Assembly (NCBI GenBank): GCA_950295325.1
Contig: OX485804.1
Location: 29,264,001-29,328,000 of the forward strand
Reading direction: 5' to 3'
Length of the DNA: 64,000 nt
Source of the DNA: Polytrichum commune
Taxonomy: Eukaryota > Streptophyta > Polytrichopsida > Polytrichales > Polytrichaceae
Below the pieces are notes generated by a model. It ran no database searches, was not told the origin of the DNA, and saw nothing but the letters and a program-made list of their open reading frames with translations. The position numbers were made by a program, and so were the translations under genes. Shown one piece after another: positions 1 to 11,500 of this stretch (position 1 is the stretch's first letter; each line of letters begins with the position of its first letter).

Positions 1-945
1 GATCCTAGCCAAATAATGTTTTCTGATCTGGTTTTAATCATCCCAAGCTATTTTTACTATTGGTGGCACTGGTTTCCACAATTGCGCGTGGTTGTCCAGG
101 AAAAAGGTCCACCAATTACATTCTTACTTTTTAACTCTTTTGAGCATCCAGGATTAGGTAGCATTTATTTGCCATTATATCATCCCACCAAGTAGTCTTA
201 TCTATGTTATTTTGTAGTACTACGACCTCCTTTTTTTTTTAATGTGGGTGGAGGATTAGTTTGGCATATTTTGCGTGTTGTCATTGATTGGGACTAATCT
301 TTGTGTTGCACTTATCTTTGTGGGTAATTGGTTGTGCTGCATGATGCAAGAAGTCACAGTAATGCGTCTTGAGAGTTAGTGTGGGCGGGAACTAAATCAG
401 GTTCTGGTGTAGACAGGTGGATGGTGGAATTAGGCGATCTCTTAGTTTATTTTTTTTCCCTTCCATTTGGAAGGCGCAACAGTACCTTGAACAATATAAA
501 ATAATTTTCTAATTTACAAACTTTTTTGGAAGTGGTTGGAACACTTTCGCGTTTATTTATTTTTTGGTGAAACATTATTATTTTAGGCCAGTGACATGAA
601 TGTTTTTTGGTTTTTATATTAAGCCATAAATTCAAAATCAAAATCTTGTTTATTGAATCAATGACCGAAAAACATAATTTCAACCAATCAATCGATGATC
701 AAGTCAATCTGATTCATCTTGGAATCTGAGGTATTTTCTCAAGGAAAATACTCAGATACGATTTAGTGAGGGCAAGGATAATAATCTTATTCCAACCATC
801 TTAAACTCTGAAGTACAACCTTTACAATGTGGCAACTCCAAATGAGGTCCTGACATATCTTTGATTTGATACAAAACTACTAGGCATTGAGGGTTTATAC
901 TCGAATGGTGCTGATATTCACATTGATTTGAAAAAAAATCTGCAG

Positions 946-1118
946 GTGCTCAGGTTTCTTTCAGATTGCAGCATACCGTGGCAAGAATTAAACAATGGAT
1001 GCTTGACCGTGAAGATGAAAGACGTTCGCAACAAGCAGTGGGATATGCCTTCTTTGGTATGATTTACAGTGTCTCCCAGACGAGTGCAATATCAGCTCAA
1101 AGAAGACGCCATCGCTGA
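946..1118 (+). CDS. Probable last exon of an unrecognised gene (5' part left of the window)
   Basis: A polypyrimidine-poor but plausible 3' splice site (TCTGCAG, ending at 945) opens a frame that reads 57 codons to TGA at 1116-1118. The peptide is gene-like: an amphipathic basic stretch containing ARIKQWMLDREDERRSQQA, then a short hydrophobic part (VGYAFFGMIYSV), ending in a basic SAQRRRHR tail. I do not recognise the family. An open, Trp/Tyr-rich frame at 1-195 on the same strand (containing YFYYWWHWFPQL) could be an upstream exon of the same gene, but I could not place its donor. The exon would be followed by an AT-rich 3' region with TGTAA-type motifs near 1360-1380. The GT at 1057-1058 could be misread as a donor, but uninterrupted reading gives a cleaner C terminus. 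Confidence 0.35.
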
Positions 1119-1511
1119 TCGAGTTGGAGTCTTCAGTATGTATAGCTTTGACGAGTATATAAATAATTGGAGTTGTGTAGGTAGCACTGTCTCGAGAGCA
1201 TTACTTGGATGCCCTCTTAACATACTTTGCAGGATGTGTATCACCTTATAACTAAACCTGGGATTACCTATCCAAATAGTAGTGAGTTGAATGGAGTTTC
1301 ATGAAAGTGTTGTAGGCTAGTATACTCAAATACACAAACTACAATGTACAGTGACAAGAGTGTAATGTAATGTATTCAGTATGTGTTCCAACGAATATAT
1401 ATGAAATCGAATGTCTTTATTGTGAATATTGTGAAATGACATTTGTCTGTACCTACCAGTAGTTACGAGTGGTCTTGAATAAGTAGAACACATAGACGTA
1501 AGCGGACATAA

Positions 1512-1585
1512 GCCCCCGTAGCTCAGTTGGTTAGAGCATCGGTCTTATGAGCCGAAGGTCGTGGGTTCGAGCCCCCCCGGGAGCA
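1512..1585 (+). tRNA. tRNA-Ile (anticodon UAU), possibly degenerate
   Basis: The 74 nt fold as a full cloverleaf: 7-bp acceptor stem, D arm with AGTTGGTTA loop, anticodon arm with loop CTTATGA (anticodon TAT, which reads AUA) and T arm with loop TTCGAGC. A and B boxes are intact, and TTTT tracts for Pol III termination follow within 10 nt. Two pairs are broken: C3 faces A in the acceptor stem, and one T-stem pair is T opposite C. Both are single changes from the plant isoleucine consensus as I remember it. It is either a functional but imperfect gene or a recent pseudogene. No intron is present. Confidence 0.8.
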
Positions 1586-1589
1586 AAAG

Positions 1590-1661
1590 TGCCTTTTACG
1601 TTTTCTGCCTTTTACGTTTTCTGCCTTTTACGTTTTCTGCCTTTTACGTTTTCTGCCTTTA
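1590..1661 (+). repeat. 16-bp tandem repeat directly behind the tRNA
   Basis: Four complete and one partial copy of TGCCTTTTACGTTTTC follow the tRNA with a gap of only 4 nt. Each unit carries two T4 tracts, so the array offers about nine successive Pol III terminators. Confidence 0.9.
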
Positions 1662-1697
1662 TTTACTGGAGACTTCCAGAATTGAGCTTTGGTACAT

Positions 1698-2040
1698 AAC
1701 TACACAAAATATGATATTTAGTGTTTGATTACATTTAGTGTTGTTACCACCCTACCATGCTCAACACTAATTTTCAATTCTTTGACAATTAGAATTGAAA
1801 ATTAGTGTTAGACATAAACGTGCCGCTACCTTCCCTATTGCCACCTCCCTTATTATATCTTTTTTTCCCCATATCCTGACTAACACTAAAATCAAACATG
1901 TAACTTCCACATATTATCATAGTTGATATTTAGTGTTTGAGTTTACATTTAATGTTACTTGCTTTCATAGGGTTATTGATATTTAGTGTATGCATTCGTA
2001 TTTAGTGTATCAAACACTAAATATCATATTTTGTGTAGTT
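1698..2040. mobile_element. MITE, AACTACAC family, copy 1
   Basis: A 343-bp non-coding element with about 29-bp, nearly perfect terminal inverted repeats beginning AACTACACAAAATATG. The interior carries repeated TTTAGTGTT/AACACTAA motifs next to the ends. Related copies lie at 7755-8086 (opposite orientation) and 19873-20201. No clear target-site duplication is visible, so the superfamily is left open. Confidence 0.85.
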
Positions 2041-2130
2041 CTTACACTTCAAGCACAATAGAAGATGTAAATATCTAAATCTTTGTTCAACCTTTTCTTA
2101 ATCTATAAAGATGGGATGTTCCCTGGGACC

Positions 2131-2400
2131 AAGGGTGGAAAAAACCCAACTTTTTCTGGCCGATACATTGCGTTTTTGGTTTTAATGCAAAAAACCTAAA
2201 TTCTACGAATAAAACCATGGTTTCATTCCAGATGCCGTCATGTGTATTTTAGCTGGAAATTATTATCAAGGGTGGGAAAACCCCAACTTTTTTTGGGCTG
2301 ATGCATTGGATTTTTTGTTGTAATGCAAAAAACCCGAATAAAATCGGGTTTTGTTGCACCTTAGAAGATTCAGGTTTTTTTAAGAAGAAAACCCAAAAAC
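2131..2400. repeat. Diverged direct repeat, about 138-bp spacing
   Basis: The stretch starting at 2131 (AAGGGTGGAAAAAACCCAAC) recurs at about 2268 with several substitutions, each copy followed by a TTTTT(G/C)TGG..GATGCATTG-like segment and a run ending in GCAAAAAACC. It is an old tandem duplication with no coding potential. The rest of 2041-3140 is AT-rich spacer with a 14-nt G tract at about 2995-3008. Confidence 0.6.
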
Positions 2401-3140
2401 ATCCAAATGTAAGAAACCTCGTGGTGCCAACCTTGCCTTAGACATTATTCAGCTACTGCTTCACCCGAGTTTTTCAACTTGAAGTTTCCAGTGCAATGTT
2501 ATGTTGTGAGAATGACTAGGGTATGATTTTGACTAGAATGTGGTTTAAATCTGACTGCACCCAACATACAGACTTTGCTGAATAATGTTATTTGTGTCAC
2601 ATGAATTTGTGGTACTGGGGTCATGGGACTTTTGAGGATGCCTTCATTGGCAAGTGTGTCTCTGTCTTTGTTTGGAGACTAAGATGTGGGGAATGGTTTC
2701 TAGATCATACTTGTAGTTCATGCACATATGTAAATTGGACATATGTGTAAATTGGACATTTGGACATTTCTAAATTATCCATGCCCAATGTTCTCATGAA
2801 GCTTCTAAAAATAATTTCTAATTATTTCCTACTTTCATTACTAGCATCTAACTAGCACCTAATGTATAGACTACATGGACTTTGGATAAAATTTTACATG
2901 CCAATTTATTTTTGGAAAATCAACTTGGAGTCAAGATCGAATAATATTATTATTATGTGAGCGTGCCAGTTGTTACAAAATGAATCTATTGATTGGGGGG
3001 GGGGGGGGCAGTTTGGTACTTCAATATGAAAATTTCTACACTGCATTGCAACACTTTGCCAACAAAACCCCCCCTCTTCACTACAGTCAAAGCACCTATT
3101 CTTGATTAGGACCCCATTGAAACCTCTAGGGAGCCATAAT

Positions 3141-3583
3141 TTCGATCAAGCTCGCATTAGGTCCCGATCAATCAGGCATGCTCACATTAGGTCCCGATCA
3201 ATCAGGCATGCTCACATTAGGTCCCGATCAATCAGGCATGCTCGCATTAGGTCCCGATCAATCAGGCATGCTCGCATTAGGTCCCGATCAATCAGGCAGG
3301 CTCGCATTAGGTCCCGATCAATCAGGCATGCTCGCATTAGGTCCCGATCAATCAAGCGTGCTCGCATTAGGTCCCGATCAATTAGGCATGCTCGCATTAG
3401 GTCTCGATAAATCAGGTAGGCTCGCATTAGGTCTCGATAAATCAGGTAGGCTCGCATTAGGTCTCGATAAATCAGGTAGGCTCACATTAGATCTCGATTA
3501 AGCATGCATGCTCCCATTAGATCTCGATCAAGCAGACACGCTCGCATTAGATTTCGATCAAGCATGCTCACATTAGATTTCTA
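3141..3583. repeat. 30-bp minisatellite (about 14-15 copies)
   Basis: Tandem units of 30 bp with the core CATTAGGTCCCGATCAATCA. Units near the left are almost identical. From about 3390 a second variant (GGTCTCGATAAATCAGGTAGG-like) takes over for three units, and the last three or four are strongly decayed. The period is a multiple of three, so three reading frames stay open as decapeptide repeats. The sameness of units, the absence of spacers and the lack of codon constraint argue against a real protein or a CRISPR array. Confidence 0.92.
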
Positions 3584-4472
3584 TATTCCTACATGGAATT
3601 TTTTTGCATCTCCTTTATACTTCTCTAGATCTAGTGCATAATCACATTGATTGGTTATGGGTGCCTCTACTCAGGTGTCAAGAAATTCTCAAGTGTACGC
3701 AAAAGTAGCTCAATGTAACACTCACACACCAACACCAAACCTATGACCACCCATAGGATAAGATGACTTCATTTTAGAATCCTGCAAGGATCTCTAAACT
3801 TCTCATAATTGTCCAATTTTTTTGGCATTTTCACCTGGTACATGAATGCCAATTTGGCAATAGAATCTTGAGACATGGATGGCTCCATGAACTACATGCC
3901 GAGGATGCAACATCTAGGCAGTAAACAGTGCATATATGACTGATATTGATAGCATAGCAGCAATTCCTTCTCCCAAACCATCTTCATCAATAAAATGCAT
4001 CAATAAACTGTATTTCACAACTTCACAGAACACAACCCTCCTAGTTACAGTCCAATCCCTGATGCTAATTTCTCTACATTTGCATTTCTTGCCGGAGCTT
4101 GCACCAGCATCTCATCAGCTACTCAACATATATACACAACCTCCACAGATCAACTCAACATTCACTTCACTTAATATCATTAATCCACTCACCTCTGAGA
4201 TTGACGAGGTGTAAAAATGTCGCCGGAAAGAAAGAACGTGAACATGAAAATCTAATAAACAGTAGATGCAATATTGATCTCACCTCACCCTCCTTTGTGG
4301 GGTTCTCCCATTTGGGGATTAGTATGTCATTAAATTTTTTCTTCTTCAAATGTAACATTACTTAACTAAATACTCACCTTCACCCAAACTTGTGATGAGG
4401 ATGTAACTAAACTACACAATGAAATCCGGTTTGCTAGCCACCAGAAGAAGCATTTGACACAAAGTGACTTGA
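3584..4472. other. AT-rich spacer without a supported gene
   Basis: Only short overlapping frames are open on both strands, and none has recognisable motifs or good splice sites. The region lies between the minisatellite and the coding-like fragment at 4473-4741. Confidence 0.5.
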
Positions 4473-4741
4473 TTAGTTTTCGATGCTCTGGTTTCCCGTT
4501 TTCTTCTTGGCCATGAGAAGATTGTTTACGGCTGCTAAGGACTTTGGGTTTGATGCTGGAGTTGTTTCAGCTTTCACTTCGTCTTTTTGAGGCACAGCTG
4601 CACTTGGATTCTCCAGTATCTCCACCGTGTGTGAGCCATCATCTACACATAATCGCACTTGTGCACAATCAATAGCCGAAGTTCCAATTTTTTTGCAACC
4701 ATGAACATTCTTATGTGCAAGACATTCCCTTTCTATTCTAG
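4473..4741 (-). CDS. Coding-like fragment; possible alternative terminal exon of the MLO gene
   Basis: The minus strand is open from about 4757 to TAA at 4473-4475. It encodes a gene-like, Cys- and Lys-containing peptide (for example GCKKIGTSAIDCAQVRL, then Ala/Pro/Lys-rich sequence ending KKKTGNQSIEN). I do not recognise a family. If a weak acceptor (TTGAAG, exon from 4741) is used, its phase fits a potential MLO donor CAAG|GTACTC at 5581/5580, which would give MLO a longer cytosolic tail. The acceptor is poor and phase agreement alone happens one time in three, so this is a hypothesis. The alternative is a pseudogene fragment. Confidence 0.3.
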
Positions 4742-5226
4742 CTTCAAGAATCCTTCATGTAAATGCTTCAAAACATAGTCAAGTGGCGCACTCTTCTTAT
4801 CCGACACCTCATTGTGGCTTATCATCAGACACAAAGAAGTCTCCCATCTATCAAGATTCAACTTGAAAGAGCTTGCCAAAAAGAATTGCACCGTGTGTGT
4901 GTATGTATATATATATATATATATTCTCGAAGATGCTTATTATCTATGGAGAACACCCATCAACCTATGTACAATTATGTGTACAAAATGTGGATTGAAA
5001 ATATTAGATTGCACACTATATGCATCACATATTCTACCATATTTTCACCCTAACTTCAACTTGTTTACTTAATCAAACAATCTCACCGAAAAGTTGAAGC
5101 TATTTCAATCAGAGTTGTTTTTTTTATTTCCTAAGGAACGACAAAAAACGAAGTTAACAAGTACTCATCTTCAGTGCCTCAAAAGCCTCGTCACTGCCTA
5201 GGCGACATTTAGGGATCTAGGATCAA

Positions 5227-5520
5227 GGGCCACTTCACACACGAGACTGAAGGCATGTGACCAGTGCATTCTAAGATCTCTCACTGGTCGAAAAGGCCGA
5301 GATTGTCCACGTTCACTTCCCACGAGAAGGTGAAGGCCTGAGAGCCCAAAGAAATTACCATGGATGAAAAGTCTACATGGATTCCTACATGACACACTAT
5401 AAATAACATTTCACGGTATGCAAGAATTTGTGTCAGGCCCACCTCTTGGAGGCACACCATGTCAATGGTACTGCCTTTGGATGAGAATCAAGGGCCCTCA
5501 CACTTACATGGTCACGGCCC
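5227..5520. mobile_element. Shortened Harbinger-type MITE at the MLO 3' end
   Basis: The left end has the family terminus GGGCCACTTCACACAC. The right end finishes GTCACGGCCC followed by TAA, and the interior matches parts of the longer copies. The left flank is CAA rather than TAA, so one target duplication has changed or the copy is rearranged. The MLO stop codon (5504-5506) lies inside it. Confidence 0.65.
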
Positions 5521-8500
5521 TAAGAATGAAGGGACAACTTCCATTCGGGAAGGCTTCATAGTTTGGGATAGTTTGAGTACCTTGAGGATGGTGGTGGTGG
5601 GGATGGGGTTGGGGATGCGGATGATGCTTCTTGTGTCCATGCTCTTGGATGTGAATGGCGCCCGCTTGTTCGGGCTCCCGCTCCTTGTTTTTGAGATGGC
5701 CATGGTGTTGGGCACCATTTGTGTGAGGGAGTTCAATGTCCACGGGGTGCCCATGCTTATCGAGCTCCTTGGTGAGCCCGAGGATGCCCAAAGGCTTCTT
5801 CGCCAATAGGGTCTCATGGTGATGAACGCCGTGCTCTTTGTGCTTGGCCTTGGCCATCTTGCCCCACCCATGGATGGCCGAGGCCATCGCCTCCGATTTG
5901 AAGACCGTGTCCTTGATCTTGGACCCCAACTGCAAGAAAAAAAGCGAGGTGACTAGACATATAAGGTAAGGTAGATGGATGGGTTGTGAAATGGTTGCTT
6001 TTCCCAACTTCTCGTGCTTCTCCTAGGATATGAAACACGCACGATTAGTACGAGATGGTTAGTAAGGTACTAAGGCCTTAAGGTAACAACTTTCCTTTGG
6101 TGACACTTGTTTTAAGTCCTTAAGCTATGAGCAAGTGAGTGCAACGGTGCCATCAAGGAAGTCATTGTTACGCGGCATTAAGTATTAAGTAGCACCACTT
6201 TGGCCATTCATGATTGTGGTGTAAGAAAGATGCAAGAACACTTTCATAAGAGCACCAACTTTGGCCAATCACAATGGCTAGTTGGGGATCTATCCACTCA
6301 ATGAAGCGGCGTAAGAAGCGTTCCACAAAAGGGGGACAACACCTTCATTCAATAGAAGATCCTCACCTGCAATGAGAGTGATTTTGTGGTGATTCTCGCT
6401 TAGCAATCCAACATCAGTTGACCCCCCCCCCTAGTTGACAGTAAAAGGCTCTTTCCTTAAGACGACTTTAAGAAATTCTGTACGTTTCATATGAATTTAT
6501 TATTTTTTGAAATGTTTTTTTGGTAGACTTTGTATAGATTTCCTAACCTATGGAGTTTTTTGAAAATTTTCCAACCTACATAACCTTCCTGAAATAGCAA
6601 AAGGTTTCTCAAATTGTCACTTTAAGGCCTCAACACCTTAAATCCAAATCGAGGCCATAGTCACTTGCCTCATAAGTTTTGGAGGCCATATGAATAATGT
6701 ATTCATTGTCCAAGTGTAATAATTATCGTGCTCATCTAGTCCTCCCAATCATGTTGACTATTACACCTAAAATGGTTATCTATCTTGAGCACATAAACCC
6801 TATCTCTTATAAACCCATGACTTTTTGGTATCTGTTCTTGGAGCCACACACCACGAGTCAAACATAGGTGTCCGATTAAGATAAATCGATCGAATCACGT
6901 CTGCTGACCTTTCTTCTTCCATTTTGTATGTGTCTTGAGAGCCGGTAAGTCTAAGGGGCCACTTCACACACGAGACTGAGAGCCTGTGACCATTACACCT
7001 CAAGCACTCTCATTTGTGGAAAAGGCGGAGCCGGTCCACGTTTGCTTCACACTACACTTGAGGGACCAATGAAGTATGTGAATGCAAGATGGATGTAAAG
7101 TCTACATGGATTCCTACATGGCATCAAATGGATCATGTTTCATGGTCACTTGGATTAATTTCAAAAACCACCTCTTGGAGGTAGGCCTAACACAAAACCG
7201 GGAGACCATGGCACTCCGAACGCTCACAACCGTTGATGTATTCTAGTTTATCATGTGTGAGGACCCGTGTGAACAGAAATTCATTGAAATAGGATTTGGT
7301 TAAGGGCCCGGTCACATATGACTTCACATGACACTTGAGGATCCGTGACCACACCACATGATGTTGGAGGTGTATTGGGACGGCCTTTGGACACTTTCTT
7401 TTGGGCTTTCCCAATTTCATGGTCACGGCTCTTGGCTCATGTGTGAAGTGGCCCTAACGACTGGAATGTGTAGAGGAGAGAAAGGTGAGAGGGACACACC
7501 TGGCTGACAAGGGCATAGAGAGGAAGGGTGCTGGCACTGCACAATACTTGCACAAAGGCACTGCAATTCCAAACCACATTGTGTGAGGCTTGCTTTCAGG
7601 TTCATGTCAATAGAGACCTCCTGGTCATTCATGAATTGTTGGTTGCGAGAGTCAAAAGCTACTTCTCAAGAGTGCAGTGATAGGAAATGTTAAAAAAATG
7701 GATCTAAAATCCTTCAAACCTTGGACAACTAATCAACGAAGTCGACTACTAGTGAACTACACAAAATATGATATTGAGTGTTTGATACACTAATACGAAT
7801 GCATACACTAAATATCAATAACCCTATGAAAGTAAGCAACATTAAATGTGAACTCAAACACTAAATATCAACTATGGTAATATGTGGAGGTTACATGCTT
7901 GAATTTAGTGTTAGTAAGAATATGAAAAAATGGATATAATAAGGGAGATGGCAATAAGGAAGGTAGCGGCACATTTATGTCTCACACTAATTGTCAAAGA
8001 ATTGAAAATTAGTGTTGAGCATGGTAGGGTGGTAACAACACTAAATATAATCAAACACTAAATATCATATTTTGTTTTGTGTAGTTGTCTTTCGTAACTA
8101 TAGTTGTTCGCGATTTGACCTATCAAAAAATGTAGTTAACTATAGTTATACCTAGTTAACTAAGTATCTAGTTAACTAAAATTGAGTGCAACCTGTTCAC
8201 GGAATTCTGTTGTAGTGTCACTAGTGTGTTGTTTGTGTCGGTGTTGGTGTACATGGAAGTTGTTCCATAGCCCATCACTATGAGTGATCGTATAAAAGTG
8301 TTTCTTGATGATCCTCAATGGCCCGAGCATATTGGAGACCCTCAACTAAAGCAAATCAAGAGGCGAACTTCTTCGAATATATAGTAATACTTGGAATTTT
8401 TCTAGTTAACTATAGTTGTTCTTCAAATCGGTTTGAAAATTTTCTGGTGAACTATTTTTGTTCCCTAAAATGTATGAAAACAATCTAGTTAAGTGTAGTT

Positions 8501-11500
8501 ATTTTCGCAGTTGTCGAAGGTCTGAAATCCTTACCCCAACAAAAGGCGAACAATAACCATCCAAGTTCTCCCCAGCAAGCAAGAGCTGAACCCATAAGTG
8601 ACCTGCAACCAGTGGAGCAAGATTACTTACATTTCCAAACCCCCCATAAACACTCTTCATGCTAGTTAACCCTATCAGAACAATGCCTCTTCTTACCGTA
8701 GAAGCACCCAATCCCATAGCAACCCCAATTCCGACAAATACTTTTTGTCCCAAAGGATGCAACCATGCACTTCACCATGAACATTGAATATGTGATTCCA
8801 AGGACTACAAGTGTGGCTCGTTGGATGAAAGAGACGAATTGTCAACGATTAAATTAGGGTATATTCTATAAATTCCTCTAAAATGATCGGTAATTTTCCT
8901 GCAGTCTTGAGCTTCAACCGGTTCATCTGTAACTAACTGCCAGTTCTCCCCGATCATTGTATGGGAGACTCTTAATTTTATCCTGTCCCTTCCTTGTCCC
9001 CTTTCATTCAGCTTCTTATTTGACATTTAACCAAGGCAGTTGTCTGGATAACTCAAGGTGCGTGAAAACTCCTTTAAGAAGGGTAAACGTTCACAACACC
9101 TACCAACAGGGAGGTAGAAAACGCCAATTACCATGTAAATCCCAAAGATGTAGCAAAATTAACACCTAAATCAGGATCAGAGACCTTGTGTTTGTCTACT
9201 GAAGTTAATTCATGGTAGATCAGCATTAAACCTACAGGGGCAAGTTTATACTGCAAATAGGTTTGAGATGTTGAAATACGTTTAGACCGTTGTCTCCTTA
9301 GTAACCATGCTACCCCTAGAAAAGTTAAGCCCTGACTAGTTCCCTTAAATGCGGCATGGCCCTCAGCCCACAACTTTCAAAGCCATGAATCTGGTATGCA
9401 GAAGATACAGAGATGATATTGCTCACCATTGCCCAGAAGAAGAAAGCGAGCTCGAAAGCATTCTGCAGCAGAATCCACATAATTTGGCATCAGGAACCAA
9501 ATAAATTGTTGTACGCCTCAAGTAATTAGTAGTTACAAATAGTAAGCGATGGCAGCGGTTTGTTGAATGGAAACCACAGCACCGCATGCGTAGTCACAGT
9601 TGGGATGGAGTCGTACCTGGAAGAGGATGAAATGGACGAGGTAGAGCAAAAACCGAGGCCTGTGGAACCAAAACAGGTCGTCGCGAGCTTTGATCGGCTG
9701 AAGTATGAATTCCTTTTTTGGTGTGTCCACGATGTGACCGTCGAGGTCATCCAAGGTTGTATCAATTTTTTGCACGCCTCCCCGAACCTCGAGTGCGAGA
9801 TCAGTGATGATTTGCTGGAGCTTCATCCCAATAATTAGAATCATCTGGACCCAAAAGAAAACAAGGATGACTTCATTAGACACCTGCAAATCCCCACTTA
9901 CAACAACTATATTATGTCAAAGAAAGACAATCTATGGTCAGCAAAAAACCGGGGGAGGGCGGGATTTGAGGGCTTACAAGGGTAGGAATGAAAGCCATCC
10001 ACAAGTAGGTATACCACCCTGCAACCAAAACATCGCCACATATTGCTGTCAAGGAAGGTGTTATCAGGCCTTTATCACCATATTCGTTAATCAGAGACTT
10101 GGAGAGTCTCAAAATAAATGCAAAATGGTTTCATATCTGGTTCAATTTCTTATTGTGATGACGTGTATTTGTGCCAAAGTGGTAGTGCTGCTTTATTAGG
10201 TCACCTTAGAATCTAATTTTGTGTTTTTCTTGTACTTTAATTGAAAACCACGTCCTTAAATAGTCTCAAAATCATGGAAAAGTCTCCAATTACTGAATAT
10301 AGTGATCTTTGTAAGGCGTGGCCAAAGCACTTGGTTGTAAATATTCTACACTGCTATGTGCAATTGATTAACTTGTGCTAGTTTATCCAACATTCCACAC
10401 TATTTTCAATATTTATTACCACAGTAACAACATGCAAAGTTTTGGATGACTAAATAAAGTCATAAGTTTCTGTGGCTTGATTTTGACTCAAGGTAATTTG
10501 CAAGGGTAAAGAGTCAACCTATTTGTGAGTCGACCTAATTGCACGTATCAGTGTGGATCTTATACATAGAGCTCAATGAATACTTGCAGGTCTAGTGAGA
10601 AACCAAAAAGCCAATTCTACAAGAATGAACAAAGACTTCCAGGAGAGGTCAAAAAAGTTGGGAACAAACCATAAATATCCATTAGAAGGAAAATGCAGAC
10701 GAACCCCCACAAATATCCACTGTACACAAACAAATCTGAACGGTTAAAACGAAGCCATCTCAAAGGTCTTTGAGAACTTAAGAATGTAAATCATGCAATT
10801 TTATCCAATTTGCGTGGAAATTAAAGTGCTCTTCGTACCAAATTGACTGTGTGTGAAGTGTGCTGTTGGTAATAAGCTCTTGAAATGAACTAGGAATAGT
10901 AAACCATTTAAAAGAATTGAGTACCTGATGCCCACAACGACTTTGAAATCCTGCTCCATTGACCGCCGAATGTAGCTGTGGAAGTCATAGGAATCGGGAA
11001 GCTGATGAGTCTACCCTCCACCACAAATTACATTGTTTGAGTTAGCACATAAATTAGTGTGAAGAACAACATGACTGCATCAAATTGCAGGAATGCAACC
11101 AGGCAAGCCGATTTGCATGTTACAGAAGCACAATCCATGTTGAAATTTGAAGTTTTGAAGCAACCGCTCATGGCAATCAAATAACACCAAGCCTTTGAGC
11201 TTAGGGCCTAGGGCCGGTTCACATAGAGTCCCAAGTCCCACTCATGTTAGCAAGTGCAAACATGGAGGCAAAGTCCCAACTATTGAGCCTCAACAAACCA
11301 TTAAAGTATGATTTACATCCATTAAAATCAGATCTTGACTATTTCATGCAAAACAATTCTCGGGACTTGTGTTGAGAGTTGGGTCTAACTTTTTACTCGG
11401 CCCAACTCTGAACATACATTCTGAGCCTCTCCTCCAACCAAAAAGTGATGCCATGTAGGCATCCATGTCATACTTGGGACTCGGGACCCGTGTGAAGTGA

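Noticed and set aside
3102-3501. Overlapping open frames encoding decapeptide repeats
   Set aside because: They arise because a 30-bp tandem repeat keeps every frame open; the same holds for the minus strand. No start context, splice sites or codon bias.
3141-3583. Regular 30-bp repeats as a possible CRISPR array
   Set aside because: Units are directly adjacent with no unique spacers, and the DNA is plant nuclear.
5459-5809. Plus-strand frame antisense to the last MLO exon
   Set aside because: Mirror of the His-codon-rich MLO tail; no family resemblance.
8499-8762. 87-codon minus-strand frame with hydrophobic sequence
   Set aside because: It overlaps MLO exon 13 (8602-8535) in a different frame. 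The exon reading gives the conserved MLO sequence YGFSSCLL and RLLLG.
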